Shown here in pieces: positions 33,874-43,051 of a stretch of DNA of 64,000 nucleotides. Within the stretch, counting starts at the first letter, position 1; every line of letters starts with the position of its first letter. The stretch is from Parapedobacter koreensis (GTDB lineage: Bacteria; Bacteroidota; Bacteroidia; Sphingobacteriales; Sphingobacteriaceae). Where the stretch lies: positions 248,001-312,000 of the forward strand of contig NZ_FNZR01000003.1 of assembly GCF_900109365.1 (NCBI RefSeq). Reading direction: 5' to 3'. The position numbers were made by a program, and so were the translations under genes. The notes under the pieces were generated by a model, which searched no databases, had not been told where the DNA came from, and worked only from the letters and a program-made list of their open reading frames with translations.

Positions 33874-34704
33874 TCAGCGACTAACCGTCAACTGATAAAG
33901 CGTAGATTCCACTGTGCCATTGTCGGGATCTTCACAAAGGAAAAATGTCAGGCTATCGGTACCCTGCTTGACGAACGTAATTCCCTCGAATTTATGTGTA
34001 GGGGAAATTACCGTATAGTCTTGCAAGGTGAGGTCGGGCAACGAAAGCCTGCCGATCAGAGTGCCGCATACGGCCCCGTCATGGTATATCGACCCGGCGT
34101 CTTCGGCGGCAGCTAAGAAGTACACCATGTCATCCAGCGCAATGGCATCAGTGAAAGCGGCCTGTACACCCTTCAGTTTTGGCAGCTCAACGGGGATGAA
34201 TACCGTATCCCGGGCTGCAGCATCCAGTTTGAAGACGCCATTCATGTGGCTTGGGCCGTTCCCGCGGTTGAAAAGGTAGGTCTGTCCATCACGGTGAATA
34301 GCCCCTTCGACGTTGAAATCTTCTTCAACCAATCCCGATTGCTCCCGGAGGCGGGAATAAAGATGGGTCAGATCTTCCGCAGTATCCGGCTGTTGGTTAT
34401 TGATGCCAAGCGTAATTCGAAGGTTCCGTTTCCCATTGTCGCTTGACCCCGACCCATAGACGTAAACACGGTTCTGATCTACAGCCATGGCCTCAAAATC
34501 CCGTTTCTGTTTTTTGGGTAGCCTTTCATGTATACTATCCGCAACGAGCAATGTCTTGCTAAGCGAATCTGCGGATAGGGAATAGTGATACAGGTAATTG
34601 CTGTCGTCAGAAATGAGGTAAACCGAGTCATCCCGGTAAAATATTCCCGATGCGGCACCTACGCCGATGATGGTTGCCACTACTTTTAATAGAAAATCGT
34701 TCAT
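33874..34704 (-). CDS. Hypothetical beta-propeller-like protein (DUF6929-like)
   Basis: 276 residues with repeated short beta strands (DDSVYLISDDSNYLYHYSL, RVYVYGSGSSDNGKRNL, QTYLFNRGNGPSHMNGVFKL, MVYFLAAAEDAGSIYHDG, FEGITFV), spaced like blades of a propeller. A short hydrophobic start could be a weak membrane or signal segment. It resembles DUF6929-type or SdiA-regulated-like proteins; the family call is from memory and uncertain. Function unknown. Confidence 0.65.
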   Translation of the reverse strand: MNDFLLKVVATIIGVGAASGIFYRDDSVYLISDDSNYLYHYSLSADSLSKTLLVADSIHERLPKKQKRDFEAMAVDQNRVYVYGSGSSDNGKRNLRITLGINNQQPDTAEDLTHLYSRLREQSGLVEEDFNVEGAIHRDGQTYLFNRGNGPSHMNGVFKLDAAARDTVFIPVELPKLKGVQAAFTDAIALDDMVYFLAAAEDAGSIYHDGAVCGTLIGRLSLPDLTLQDYTVISPTHKFEGITFVKQGTDSLTFFLCEDPDNGTVESTLYQLTVSR

Positions 34705-34770
34705 GCTGGCCTGTTGGACGACTTGTCTTTTATCAAAAACAGTGCCTTATTATCTTGGTGGCAGACAATA

Positions 34771-34819
34771 AAACCAGCGGATAGGTGGTATAACTGTAAA
34801 TCCCGCCATCCGCTGGTTT
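34771..34819 (-). terminator. Long inverted repeat downstream of the AKR gene
   Basis: AAACCAGCGGAT (34771-34782) pairs perfectly with ATCCGCTGGTTT (34808-34819) around a 25-base loop. On the minus strand it follows the stop of the aldo/keto reductase by 25 bases and would act as its terminator. Confidence 0.6.
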
Positions 34820-34843
34820 ATTCACCTTAGTTGCGCATCTTCG

Positions 34844-35686
34844 CTAAGCGGTCAAGCTTGCTACATCTTCGTCGGACAGCTCGACTTTCACCGCTGCCAG
34901 GTTTTCCTGCAAGTGCTGCAAGGATTTGGTGCCCGGGATGAGCAGGATGTTGGGCGACCGTCTCAGCAGCCATGCCAACGCAACCTGGGCCGGAGTCGCT
35001 TGGTATTTTTCAGCCAATGCACCGATTTTATCCTGCAATTTGCCAGGGCCGGAAGCCAACGGAAACCAAGGAATGAAGGCAATGCCCCGCTCAGCCGTAT
35101 AGTCGACTACTTCTTCCCAACTGCGTTCGGCCAGGTTGTAGAGGTTTTGCACGGAGACGATGGGCACTACCTGTTGGGCACGCTCGATATCGGCTATGCC
35201 TGCTTCCGAGAGGCCTACATGGAGGATTTTTCCGGCTTTCACGGCGTCGGCCACTGGCCCGAGCGTTTCCTCGATGGGTACGTTGGGATCCACGCGGTGG
35301 AGTTGCCACAATTGGATGACCTCCTTGCCCAGCCGTTGGAGGCTGCCGTCGATGGCCTGGCGGATGTGCTCCGGCCGGCCATTGACGGGCCATTGGTTGG
35401 GGCCGGTGCGCTCCAAGCCACCTTTGGTGGCTACGACGATGTCAGAATATTGGGATGACAGTGCTTCCCGGATGAGCACTTCATTGGTATGCGGGCCATA
35501 GGAGTCGGCTGTGTCGATGAAATTGACACCCGATTCCACTGCCGAAAGCAATACACGCTTGGCAAGTTCGCGGTCGGGTGCGTCGCCCCATACACCGGGA
35601 CCGGTAAGCTGCATGCCGCCGTAGCCCATGCGGTTGATTTCCAGTTCGCCGCCGATTTTGTACGTGAGTGATGTTGTTGTAGCCAT
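34844..35686 (-). CDS. Aldo/keto reductase (YajO/AKR-like)
   Basis: 280 residues, TIM-barrel NADPH-dependent reductase of aldehydes and ketones. The catalytic tetrad is visible: Asp58 and Tyr63 in FIDTADSYGPHTNE, Lys88 in VATKGG and His130 in LWQLHRVDP. The C-terminal cofactor region has LIPGTKSLQHLQENL. Single gene; no regulator is directly adjacent, unlike the other AKRs here. Confidence 0.92.
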   Translation of the reverse strand: MATTTSLTYKIGGELEINRMGYGGMQLTGPGVWGDAPDRELAKRVLLSAVESGVNFIDTADSYGPHTNEVLIREALSSQYSDIVVATKGGLERTGPNQWPVNGRPEHIRQAIDGSLQRLGKEVIQLWQLHRVDPNVPIEETLGPVADAVKAGKILHVGLSEAGIADIERAQQVVPIVSVQNLYNLAERSWEEVVDYTAERGIAFIPWFPLASGPGKLQDKIGALAEKYQATPAQVALAWLLRRSPNILLIPGTKSLQHLQENLAAVKVELSDEDVASLTA

Positions 35687-35847
35687 GATGATTTATTTAT
35701 CTATTAAACTAAGTTTTTGTATTTGATATTGTTTCTCAAGAGGAGCACACAAAGGTCGGCAATTGAGAACTGCAATTTTGCAGGAAAGAAGTAACGATTT
35801 TTATGAAAATCAACTATCTTACGTTGCCATGACCTTCGCGATGGATG

Positions 35848-36705
35848 TCAGCCTTCCGAATCCGGGAAATCGGCACCGATTGTTACGTCTTTCCATGCGT
35901 CAAAATCGGCTTTCAGCATATCCAGCTTTCCATTGGCCAGTTCATAGGCGGCTTTCCCAAGCAACAGACGGAGCGGCGTGTTGTCGGATTCCACGGCTTT
36001 GATGATGGCTTCTGCGCCTCGTGCCGGGTCTCCCTTTTGTTTGCCGCTCCCCGCAAAGCTGGTGGTCATGCGCACGCCCACCGTGGGTTCATAGTCGGCT
36101 ATCTGCAACGACGTATGCAAGGACGAACGGCCCGCCCAATCGGTACGGAATGGCCCCGGTTCGACAAGCAATACCTTGATACCAAGGGGGGCGACTTCAA
36201 TGGAAAGGGTTTCCGACAGCCCCTCCACGGCATATTTCGTGGCATGGTAGAAGCCAGTTGCCCCGAAAGAACGCAACCCCCCGATGGACGAAAGGTTTAC
36301 GATATGTCCCTTGCGCCTCCGGCGCATGCCCGGCAGCGCGGCTTGTGTTACCTGGATTAACCCGAAGACGTTGGTTTCGAATTGCGCCCTGATTTTTTCA
36401 TCTTCTCCTTCTTCAATGCTGGAGAAATAACCGAACCCGGCGTTGTTGACCAGCACGTCGATGCCGCCGAAGGTTGCCTCTGCTTGGGCAATCGCTTCTT
36501 TCACCTGTTGCTTTTCGGTCACATCCAAGGGCAGCACGATACTTTGCTGCTCATAGCCGGCAACGAGATCGCGCACCTTGTCCGTATTCCGCGCAGTCAC
36601 CGCCACGCGATATCCTTGTTCCAGCAATTGCTTAACCAGTTCTCTACCAAACCCGGTAGAACACCCTGTGATGAACCATACGGGTTTTTCTTGTGTTGTT
36701 TCCAT
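35848..36705 (-). CDS. SDR family oxidoreductase
   Basis: 285 residues: TGCSTGFG (13-20), NNAG (87-90), Ser139/140 and YHATK (Tyr153, Lys157), then VEPGPFRTD. It is the long-tailed SDR group that carries a C-terminal stretch with LRLLLGKAAYELANGKLDMLKADFDAWKDV. The SDR at 37633 is a close paralogue with the same tail pattern. The two lie in the same direction, separated only by a DMT transporter gene. Confidence 0.92.
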   Translation of the reverse strand: METTQEKPVWFITGCSTGFGRELVKQLLEQGYRVAVTARNTDKVRDLVAGYEQQSIVLPLDVTEKQQVKEAIAQAEATFGGIDVLVNNAGFGYFSSIEEGEDEKIRAQFETNVFGLIQVTQAALPGMRRRRKGHIVNLSSIGGLRSFGATGFYHATKYAVEGLSETLSIEVAPLGIKVLLVEPGPFRTDWAGRSSLHTSLQIADYEPTVGVRMTTSFAGSGKQKGDPARGAEAIIKAVESDNTPLRLLLGKAAYELANGKLDMLKADFDAWKDVTIGADFPDSEG

Positions 36706-36724
36706 GATACATAGGATTAAAAAG

Positions 36725-37609
36725 TTATTTCAATGTTGACTTGGGCATATTATAAAATAAGGCCGTTCCCGCCATGATGGTCAGCCAACCGATCAATTGC
36801 CCCCAAACCGGCATTTCATGCAAAAATACGAAGGAAATTAAGGTTGCGAATACCGGATTGAAATTGATGATGAAGCCGGATTCTGCTGCGCCGATGTGTT
36901 TTATCCCGACATTGAAGAACCACTGGGCCAACGCTGTCGAAACGACCCCCACCAGCAATACCAGCGAAAGGAGGTTGATATCCCAATCGGGCCATTCAAA
37001 TGATTGGAATCCGATGGGCAGCAGCAGCACCAACCCGATAATTGCCGAATAAAAGAGGGCATTGAGCGGGCTTATGGTACGGGTTGCATACCGGGAGCAT
37101 ACGGCTGATAGGCCAAAACTAAAAACTGCTACCATCATCCATAGGTCACCGGGGTGGAATTGCAAGGTACGCAGGGCGTAAAGATTGCCTTTGAAAACCA
37201 TTACCAGCACCCCGAAAAAAGCCAGCAAAGCACCAATGACCTGTATCCAGCGGAACCGTACCTTTAGCAGCGCGGCCGACCAGAATGCGATTGTCAGTGG
37301 GTTCATGGCAGATATCACGGCAATGTTGATGCCCGTAGTTGTCCGGTAGGCTTCAAACATCAGCAGGTTCATCAGCAACACATTGAACACCGCCATGCCT
37401 GTTATGTACAGGATGTTTTTCCGGCTGGGGAAATCAAACCCCTCGGTTTTCAGGATAATCGGAATGAGCACCGCAATGACAATCAGATACCTGAAAAACA
37501 ACAGCGTTACGGCATTCACCGATTCCAGGATGACGCTCATGGCGATAAAGCCCGTCGCCCAGCAGAAGCTGGCGGCGAACATGAGTATGATGGATTGTTG
37601 ACGGGACAT
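36725..37609 (-). CDS. EamA/DMT family transporter
   Basis: 294 residues with about ten membrane helices in two EamA repeats, the normal length for drug/metabolite transporters that export amino acids or small metabolites. Visible: the early ATGFIAMSVILESV, ISAMNPLTIAFWSAALL in the first repeat and GAAESGFIINFNPVFATLISFVFL in the second, which is typical. It lies between two paralogous SDRs on the same strand, 19 and 23 bases from them, so the three genes may be one operon. Confidence 0.9.
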   Translation of the reverse strand: MSRQQSIILMFAASFCWATGFIAMSVILESVNAVTLLFFRYLIVIAVLIPIILKTEGFDFPSRKNILYITGMAVFNVLLMNLLMFEAYRTTTGINIAVISAMNPLTIAFWSAALLKVRFRWIQVIGALLAFFGVLVMVFKGNLYALRTLQFHPGDLWMMVAVFSFGLSAVCSRYATRTISPLNALFYSAIIGLVLLLPIGFQSFEWPDWDINLLSLVLLVGVVSTALAQWFFNVGIKHIGAAESGFIINFNPVFATLISFVFLHEMPVWGQLIGWLTIMAGTALFYNMPKSTLK

Positions 37610-37632
37610 GAGCTGTTCTTTTAGTGCATCAA

Positions 37633-38496
37633 TTAATTAGTCGTCGTGGACTGATGAACATCGTCATGGTCCGTACTGGTCACGACATCCAGCCAGTCCT
37701 GTATGTCCAGCTCGAAAGCGGCTGTTTTTGTACGGTAGGCTTTTAGGGTATCGTTGCCCAACGGAAGATGAACAGGCGGTTGCTCTGCATCCGCAAGCTT
37801 TACGAGCGCTTTTGCCAGTTTTGCCGGGTCGCCCGGTTGCTTATAGCTTACTTCACCTGCATAGACGCGCATTTTTCCGGAAGTCTCCGCGTAATCATCA
37901 ATTACCTGCTTGGCGGTGTTAAGCGACGAACCATCGAGAAAATTGGTGCGGAAGTAGCCGGGTTCGACCGCCGTTGCATGTATTCCCAAAGGAGCCAGTT
38001 CTTTTGCGAGTGCCTCTGTAAGGCCCTCTACGGCAAATTTGGTGGAATTATACAATCCCCATCCGGCAGAACCGGTTAATCCGCCTACGGAGGAAATATT
38101 GATGACATGCCCGGAACGCTGTGCCCGGAAATGCGGCAATACTGCCCGCAGTACGTTCAACAGCCCGAATACATTTGTCTCATACATCTGGCGGATTTCG
38201 CTGTCGCTGCCTTCTTCCACGGCACTCAATAGGCCAAAGCCTGCATTGTTGACCAGTACGTCAATTTTTCCAACATGTGCCAATGCTTCTTTTACGGCGG
38301 CATTGACACCCGCTTCGTCGGTAACGTCCATTTCAATGACCAATAGGTTGCTACTGCCGAATTGTGCTGCCAATTGTTCTTTCCCTTTACGAACGGTAGC
38401 AATTACCTGATCACCTTTAGCTAAAGCTGCTTTGGTGATTTCAAATCCGAAACCCCTGGAGGCTCCCGTGATGAACCATGTTTTATTAGTTTCCAT
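37633..38496 (-). CDS. SDR family oxidoreductase
   Basis: 287 residues from the ATG at 38496 (upstream codons are not family-like). Visible: TGASRGFG (10-17), NNAG (83-86), Ser135/136 and YNSTK (Tyr149, Lys153), then VEPGYFRTNF. The tail has PLGNDTLKAYRTKTAAFELDIQDWLDV. Paralogue of the gene at 35848. It is the likely first gene of an SDR-DMT-SDR operon; GAACTTTG, one base off the -7 consensus, lies upstream. Confidence 0.92.
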   Translation of the reverse strand: METNKTWFITGASRGFGFEITKAALAKGDQVIATVRKGKEQLAAQFGSSNLLVIEMDVTDEAGVNAAVKEALAHVGKIDVLVNNAGFGLLSAVEEGSDSEIRQMYETNVFGLLNVLRAVLPHFRAQRSGHVINISSVGGLTGSAGWGLYNSTKFAVEGLTEALAKELAPLGIHATAVEPGYFRTNFLDGSSLNTAKQVIDDYAETSGKMRVYAGEVSYKQPGDPAKLAKALVKLADAEQPPVHLPLGNDTLKAYRTKTAAFELDIQDWLDVVTSTDHDDVHQSTTTN

Positions 38497-38711
38497 AATG
38501 ATTAATTTTTTTGATGAATTTTTATACCACAAAGTTCGCAGGATAGCCGCTTGCACGGGATATGCCGTTCAAAGTCGTTTTTATGAATTTCAAAGATGGC
38601 CTTTTTGAAGTATCCATCATTCGGATACATCATTCGATGATTCGGCAACATTTTTCGACCCGCATGAGCACAACTTTGCCAGTGTATTAAAACCGGTAAA
38701 TAGTCGTTGCG

Positions 38712-38795
38712 ATGACTGATATCAAGACAAACAAAAAGATACTAATTGTAGGCGCGGGTGCCATGGGAATCGTCACAGGCCATTACTTGAAATGA
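38712..38795 (+). pseudogene. 2-dehydropantoate 2-reductase N-terminal fragment
   Basis: A 27-residue frame starting ATG 38712 reads TNKKILIVGAGAMGIVTGHYL and stops at TGA 38793-38795. This is the NADPH-binding start (GxGxxG, here GAGAMG) of a ketopantoate reductase (PanE/ApbA family). The remaining 270 or so residues are missing. The aldo/keto reductase starts 22 bases later and has apparently replaced the rest. Confidence 0.8.
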
Positions 38796-38817
38796 ATTAT
38801 TAATAAAAAATGAATTT

Positions 38818-39804
38818 ATGAAAACGAAAAACTTAGGAAACCAGGGGCTTGAAATTCCACTGGTCGGATTGGGCTGCATGGGTATGAGTCCATCCATCAA
38901 TGTAAACACCTATGGTAAGGCGGATGAAAAGGAGTCGATTGCCACCATCCACCGCTCCTTGGAACTGGGCGGCAATTTTCTGGACACGGCAGACCTTTAT
39001 GGCCCGTTGCACAACGAAAGGCTGGTGGGCAAGGCCGTCAACGGAAACAGGGACAGCTACATCATCGCCACCAAATTCGGTTTTGAGATTGATGACAACG
39101 GGCAACTCACCTGGCGCATCAACGGTAAGCCAGAATATGTGAAAAAAGCGGTGGAGCGTTCCTTAAAAAACTTGGGGACAGATTACATCGATCTGTACTA
39201 CGCGCACCGCCCGGATCCCGAAGTGCCCATTGAAGAAACCGTGGGAGCGATGGGCCAACTCGTGAAGGAAGGAAAGGTTAAATACATCGGTATCTCTGAA
39301 GTAACCGCAGACCAAATCAGGAGGGCGTATGGAGTATTTCCGCTTACCGCCGTGCAGAATGAATACTCGCTGTTTGAGCGTGCGGCCGAAGAAGATGGCG
39401 TGTATGATACCACAAAGGAATTGGGTATTGGATTGGTCGCGTACTCGCCGCTGGGCCGGGGTTTCCTGACCGGACAGATCAAAAGCCCGGATGATTTTGA
39501 TGCCGATGATTTCAGACGTTCCATTCCGCGTTTTCAGGGTGAGCAGTTTTACAAGAATATCGAGCTGGTGGATGAAATCAACAAACTCGCGGCAGAAAAA
39601 GGTGTGAACTCCACGCAGCTTGCCCTTGCGTGGATCATTGCCAGGGGCATTACGCCGATACCCGGCACGAAGCGGGCAAAATATGTGGAACAGAACATCG
39701 CGGCCGCGGAAATCGTGCTTACCGATGAAGATATGAACAGGATAGATGCGATTATCCCTGTCGGAGCGGAAACCGGCGACCGGAATATTCACCAATCCTT
39801 TTAG
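38818..39804 (+). CDS. Aldo/keto reductase (AKR13/YajO-like)
   Basis: 328 residues. NADPH-dependent reductase with the tetrad Asp56 and Tyr61 (FLDTADLYGP), Lys86 (IATKFG) and His130 (YYAHRPDP). The C-terminal PIPGTKRAKYVEQNIAAA binds the cofactor phosphate. It matches the AKR13-like group that acts on aldehydes and dihydroxyacetone-like carbonyls. A terminator follows, then an AraC regulator on the same strand with its own promoter. Confidence 0.93.
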   Translation: MKTKNLGNQGLEIPLVGLGCMGMSPSINVNTYGKADEKESIATIHRSLELGGNFLDTADLYGPLHNERLVGKAVNGNRDSYIIATKFGFEIDDNGQLTWRINGKPEYVKKAVERSLKNLGTDYIDLYYAHRPDPEVPIEETVGAMGQLVKEGKVKYIGISEVTADQIRRAYGVFPLTAVQNEYSLFERAAEEDGVYDTTKELGIGLVAYSPLGRGFLTGQIKSPDDFDADDFRRSIPRFQGEQFYKNIELVDEINKLAAEKGVNSTQLALAWIIARGITPIPGTKRAKYVEQNIAAAEIVLTDEDMNRIDAIIPVGAETGDRNIHQSF

Positions 39805-39816
39805 AAATCGAAATAC

Positions 39817-39859
39817 CACCGGCAAGCTGCTTCCGACAGGTGAAAACAGCTTGCCGGTG
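39817..39859 (+). terminator. Rho-independent terminator candidate after the AKR gene
   Basis: CACCGGCAAGCTG (39817-39829) pairs with CAGCTTGCCGGTG (39847-39859), a perfect 13-bp stem followed by a short ATTTAAATTAT stretch. The T-tract is weak. Confidence 0.65.
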
Positions 39860-39883
39860 ATTTAAATTATTCGCTAAAATAAG

Positions 39884-39891
39884 TAGATTTG
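39884..39891 (+). promoter_or_regulatory. -7 box for the AraC gene at 39897
   Basis: TAGATTTG, full consensus TAnnTTTG, ending 5 bases before the ATG: an almost leaderless transcript. Confidence 0.55.
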
Positions 39892-39896
39892 AACGA

Positions 39897-40817
39897 ATGA
39901 ATAAGCACCAGCAATTATTCTATACGGTCAATACCGTTACCGCATACCATGAGTTGCTGCATCTGGACAAACCGGAGCACCCCATGGTAAGTGTAGTTGA
40001 TTTTTCAAAAGTCAATTACAGCAACCCGATGCCCGGCACATCGGTCATCCTGAACCTCTATTGCATTTCCCTCAAGCAAGGTGCCGATTGCGTACTGCGC
40101 TACGGTCCGAAGACCTATGATTTCAGTGAAGGGGTCATGTCTTTTTTCAAACCCGGTCAAGTACTCAGTGTCGGGCATCAATCCGAAAATGTAACAGACG
40201 GCTATATGCTTACTTTCCATCCGGATTTTATCCAGTCGTTTGCTTTATCGAATAAAATCAGGAAATACGGGTTCTTTGATTATCGGGTAACGGAAGCCCT
40301 TTTCCTGTCGGAAAAGGAAAAAAAGCATATCCGTGAGATCATGGCAGGAATTGAACAGGAATACCAAACCAATATCGATGGTTTCAGTCAGGAGGCCATC
40401 GTCAGCTATATTGATTTGCTGCTGGTGTATGGCAATCGCTATTACAACCGTCAGTTCATCACCCGCAAGCCGCAAAGCGATGACCTTTCAACCCGGTTCG
40501 AGCAACTATTGGATGAATATTTTTCCAACGAAGACGCGTTGGTCAGCGGGTTGCCTTCGGTGCAGTATTTTGCGGACAGGCTGCATCTGTCGCCCAATTA
40601 CTTAGGCGAAATGCTGCGGGTATCCACCGGGCAAAGTGCGCAGCATCATATCCAAAATAAAATAATCGAGCTGGCTAAAACCCTTTTATCGACCACCCGT
40701 TTATCCGTTGCGGAAATCGCCTACCAATTAGGGTTTGAAAGGCCACAATCATTGAATAGGCTTTTTAAGAGCAAGACCAATAGTTCACCGCTGGAATATA
40801 GGGCATCGTTTAATTGA
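39897..40817 (+). CDS. AraC family regulator (group A)
   Basis: 306 residues. Sensor half: LLHLDKPEHPMVSVVDF, GVMSFFKPGQVL, YGFFDYRVTEAL and NRYYNRQFITRK. DNA-binding half: HLSPNYLGEMLRVSTGQ and VAEIAYQLGFERPQSLNRLFKSKT, ending RASFN. It is the third intact member of the group. It follows an AKR gene but is separated from it by a terminator, so control of the AKR would be in trans rather than by cotranscription. Confidence 0.92.
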   Translation: MNKHQQLFYTVNTVTAYHELLHLDKPEHPMVSVVDFSKVNYSNPMPGTSVILNLYCISLKQGADCVLRYGPKTYDFSEGVMSFFKPGQVLSVGHQSENVTDGYMLTFHPDFIQSFALSNKIRKYGFFDYRVTEALFLSEKEKKHIREIMAGIEQEYQTNIDGFSQEAIVSYIDLLLVYGNRYYNRQFITRKPQSDDLSTRFEQLLDEYFSNEDALVSGLPSVQYFADRLHLSPNYLGEMLRVSTGQSAQHHIQNKIIELAKTLLSTTRLSVAEIAYQLGFERPQSLNRLFKSKTNSSPLEYRASFN

Positions 40818-40880
40818 CAGCCCTCACTTGGTATATTATGCAAATGCTATGGCAATGTTTTTAAACGCTGTCGCGGTTCG

Positions 40881-41822
40881 CTATTTATGATCCCTCGGTT
40901 TTGACACCTTATATTCCTTTCTGAATTCATTGGGAGTTACGCCGGTGTTCTTTTTGAAAAACTGGGTAAAATTCGGTTGATCCGCAAAGCCGATGGCAAA
41001 CCCTATATCCTGTAAAGGCCAATCTGTCTGCACCAATAACGTTTTGCTTTCATCCAAGATCCTGCTTCGGATATGTGTGCTCACATTCTGTCCGGTATGT
41101 TTCTTCAATAAAGCATTCAGGTGGTTGGGATGCACAGCCAGTTCCGAAGCAAATTCTTTAACGGTCTTTATTCTCAGGGGTTGGCTGTAATTGATATGAG
41201 CAGCTTCCTCTTCCAATAATTGAAAAAAGTGATGTACATGCCTCAATTCTTCGTTGATCGCATCCGGTTTAGGGAAATTGGCCGCTTTCATCGTTTCCAC
41301 CACCATCAATTGGATGTATGCCTGTAAACTATCCTCAACATAATCCCCGCCGTTTAGCGCTTCCCGGTGCATTTTTTCAAAAAGTTCGTCAATAACGGCT
41401 GTTGTGTCGCTGGCCAGCCGTACCACACTTTTTGCAGCGTTGTTAAATAACGGATACCTTTCGATAATGGCCCTTAGCGCAGGAAACTGCTCGATGTATC
41501 TTTTCTTGAACAGGCAATAGTACCCGCCAGAGTGGTCCGACAGGTTCTTCCACGAAATAATTTCGTTCGGATGGATAAACAGGATGGTCGGATCTTCGAT
41601 GTAATAGGTATTGGCTCCCAAGGTAAACACGCCGATGCCTTTCGTAATGAACAGGATTTTGTAAAAATCCCGACGGTTGGGCGATAAATAGTTTTTGCAG
41701 GCGAATAACTCCCTGTTGAAAACACGGATGTTCCAGTCTTCGTAATAATCCCTTGTTACCGGTGTGAGATCGGGTACGTCGCGCAATTGTTCAATAATCT
41801 GTATGTCTAATGTCTGTGCCAT
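40881..41822 (-). CDS. AraC family regulator
   Basis: 313 residues. The N-terminal half has a cupin-like pattern (RRDFYKILFITKGIGVFTLG, ILFIHPNEIISWKN). The C-terminal AraC domain has VKEFASELAVHPNHLNALLKKHTGQ and LQDIGFAIGFADQPNFTQFFKKNTGVTPNEFRKEY. It is divergent from another AraC gene at 42013 with a 190-base gap; no -7 box was recognised with confidence. It is the only intact AraC in the window without an oxidoreductase as immediate neighbour. Confidence 0.92.
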   Translation of the reverse strand: MAQTLDIQIIEQLRDVPDLTPVTRDYYEDWNIRVFNRELFACKNYLSPNRRDFYKILFITKGIGVFTLGANTYYIEDPTILFIHPNEIISWKNLSDHSGGYYCLFKKRYIEQFPALRAIIERYPLFNNAAKSVVRLASDTTAVIDELFEKMHREALNGGDYVEDSLQAYIQLMVVETMKAANFPKPDAINEELRHVHHFFQLLEEEAAHINYSQPLRIKTVKEFASELAVHPNHLNALLKKHTGQNVSTHIRSRILDESKTLLVQTDWPLQDIGFAIGFADQPNFTQFFKKNTGVTPNEFRKEYKVSKPRDHK

Positions 41823-42012
41823 TGGTATTCACTGAATAATACACAAATCTACACTTTTGGACTATTAATGGAATACCTCGTTTCCACCATCTCAATACCT
41901 GCATTCGCGACAGCGATGTTGTTTCAGTTCCTGTTTTCAGATGATAGAAGAAGTGATTGCGGTTTACGGGAAATTTTACGAAATTTGAATTTCGCAACTA
42001 ATCGTGTCTTCC

Positions 42013-42951
42013 ATGAAAGAGATCAAATCCACTTCGCTCGACGAGTTCTATCAGCAGGCAGCTGGCTTTACAGGCAAGGCCATCAGCGAATTACTGCCTC
42101 CCGGCATCCATAAGGAGATCGGCCATTTCAACATTTTCGATATTGCTGCCACCATCGAAGATGTAAAACGGAAAAATGCCATGCCCTACAATCGCCGGGC
42201 CTATTATAAAATCAGCCTCATCCGTGGCCGTAACCGGGCCGAATATGCGGATAAAGTGATGGAAATTGAGCGGAATGCCTTATTGTTTGCCACGCCCAAG
42301 GTGCCTTATCACTGGATTCCGATGGATCCCAACCAATCGGGGCATTTCTGTGTGTTTACGGATGAGTTCCTAATCAAAAATAAAAGCGGTGTCGTACTGG
42401 ATGATCTGCCGATTTTCCAATCGGGCGGGTATCCGGTTTTTGAGATCGGGGATGAAATGGCCGATGAAATCGAACACATTCTCCTTAAAATGAAAAAGGA
42501 AATTGCCTCCGACTACGCATTCAAATACGATTTGCTGCGCAATTATGTGCTGGAGCTTATCCACTACGGACAGAAGCTGCAGCCGGCCACGGCACTATCG
42601 AGCACGCAGAATGCAGCCGCCCGCGTGGCAGCGTTGTTTGCGGAGTTGCTGGAACGGCAGTTTCCCATTGAGTCGCCCCATCAGCAGTTGCAGCTGCGCA
42701 CCGCAAAGGACTATGCCGACCGGTTGGCTATCCATGTAAACTACCTCAACAAAGTGCTCAAGGCACAGACGGGAAAAACGACCACTGAAATTATTGCCGG
42801 CAGGGTGGTACAGGAGGCCAAAATCCTGTTGAAACAAACCGACTGGAATGTCTCTGAAATTGCATATAGTTTAGGCTTCGACGAAATCGCCCACTTTTCC
42901 AACTTTTTCAGGAAGCAGACCGCATTTTCTCCATTGGCCTTTCGATCCTAA
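42013..42951 (+). CDS. AraC family regulator (group B)
   Basis: About 312 residues from the ATG at 42013 (a GTG three codons upstream is the alternative). Sensor half: IHKEIGHFNIFDIA and YYKISLIRGRNRAEYADK, paralogous to the regulator at 26001. DNA-binding half: AKDYADRLAIHVNYLNKVLKAQTGK and VSEIAYSLGFDEIAHFSNFFRKQT. The next gene, an SDR, starts 100 bases downstream on the same strand and is the likely target. Confidence 0.92.
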   Translation: MKEIKSTSLDEFYQQAAGFTGKAISELLPPGIHKEIGHFNIFDIAATIEDVKRKNAMPYNRRAYYKISLIRGRNRAEYADKVMEIERNALLFATPKVPYHWIPMDPNQSGHFCVFTDEFLIKNKSGVVLDDLPIFQSGGYPVFEIGDEMADEIEHILLKMKKEIASDYAFKYDLLRNYVLELIHYGQKLQPATALSSTQNAAARVAALFAELLERQFPIESPHQQLQLRTAKDYADRLAIHVNYLNKVLKAQTGKTTTEIIAGRVVQEAKILLKQTDWNVSEIAYSLGFDEIAHFSNFFRKQTAFSPLAFRS

Positions 42952-43051
42952 GAGGCTTGGTTTGAATTTTGCAATTATTGGTTTGCTCCTTGCAAACGGA
43001 TGCTTGCCGTTTTGGCCCATCTTTGTGCCATCAAAACAAAAAGATAAAAAG

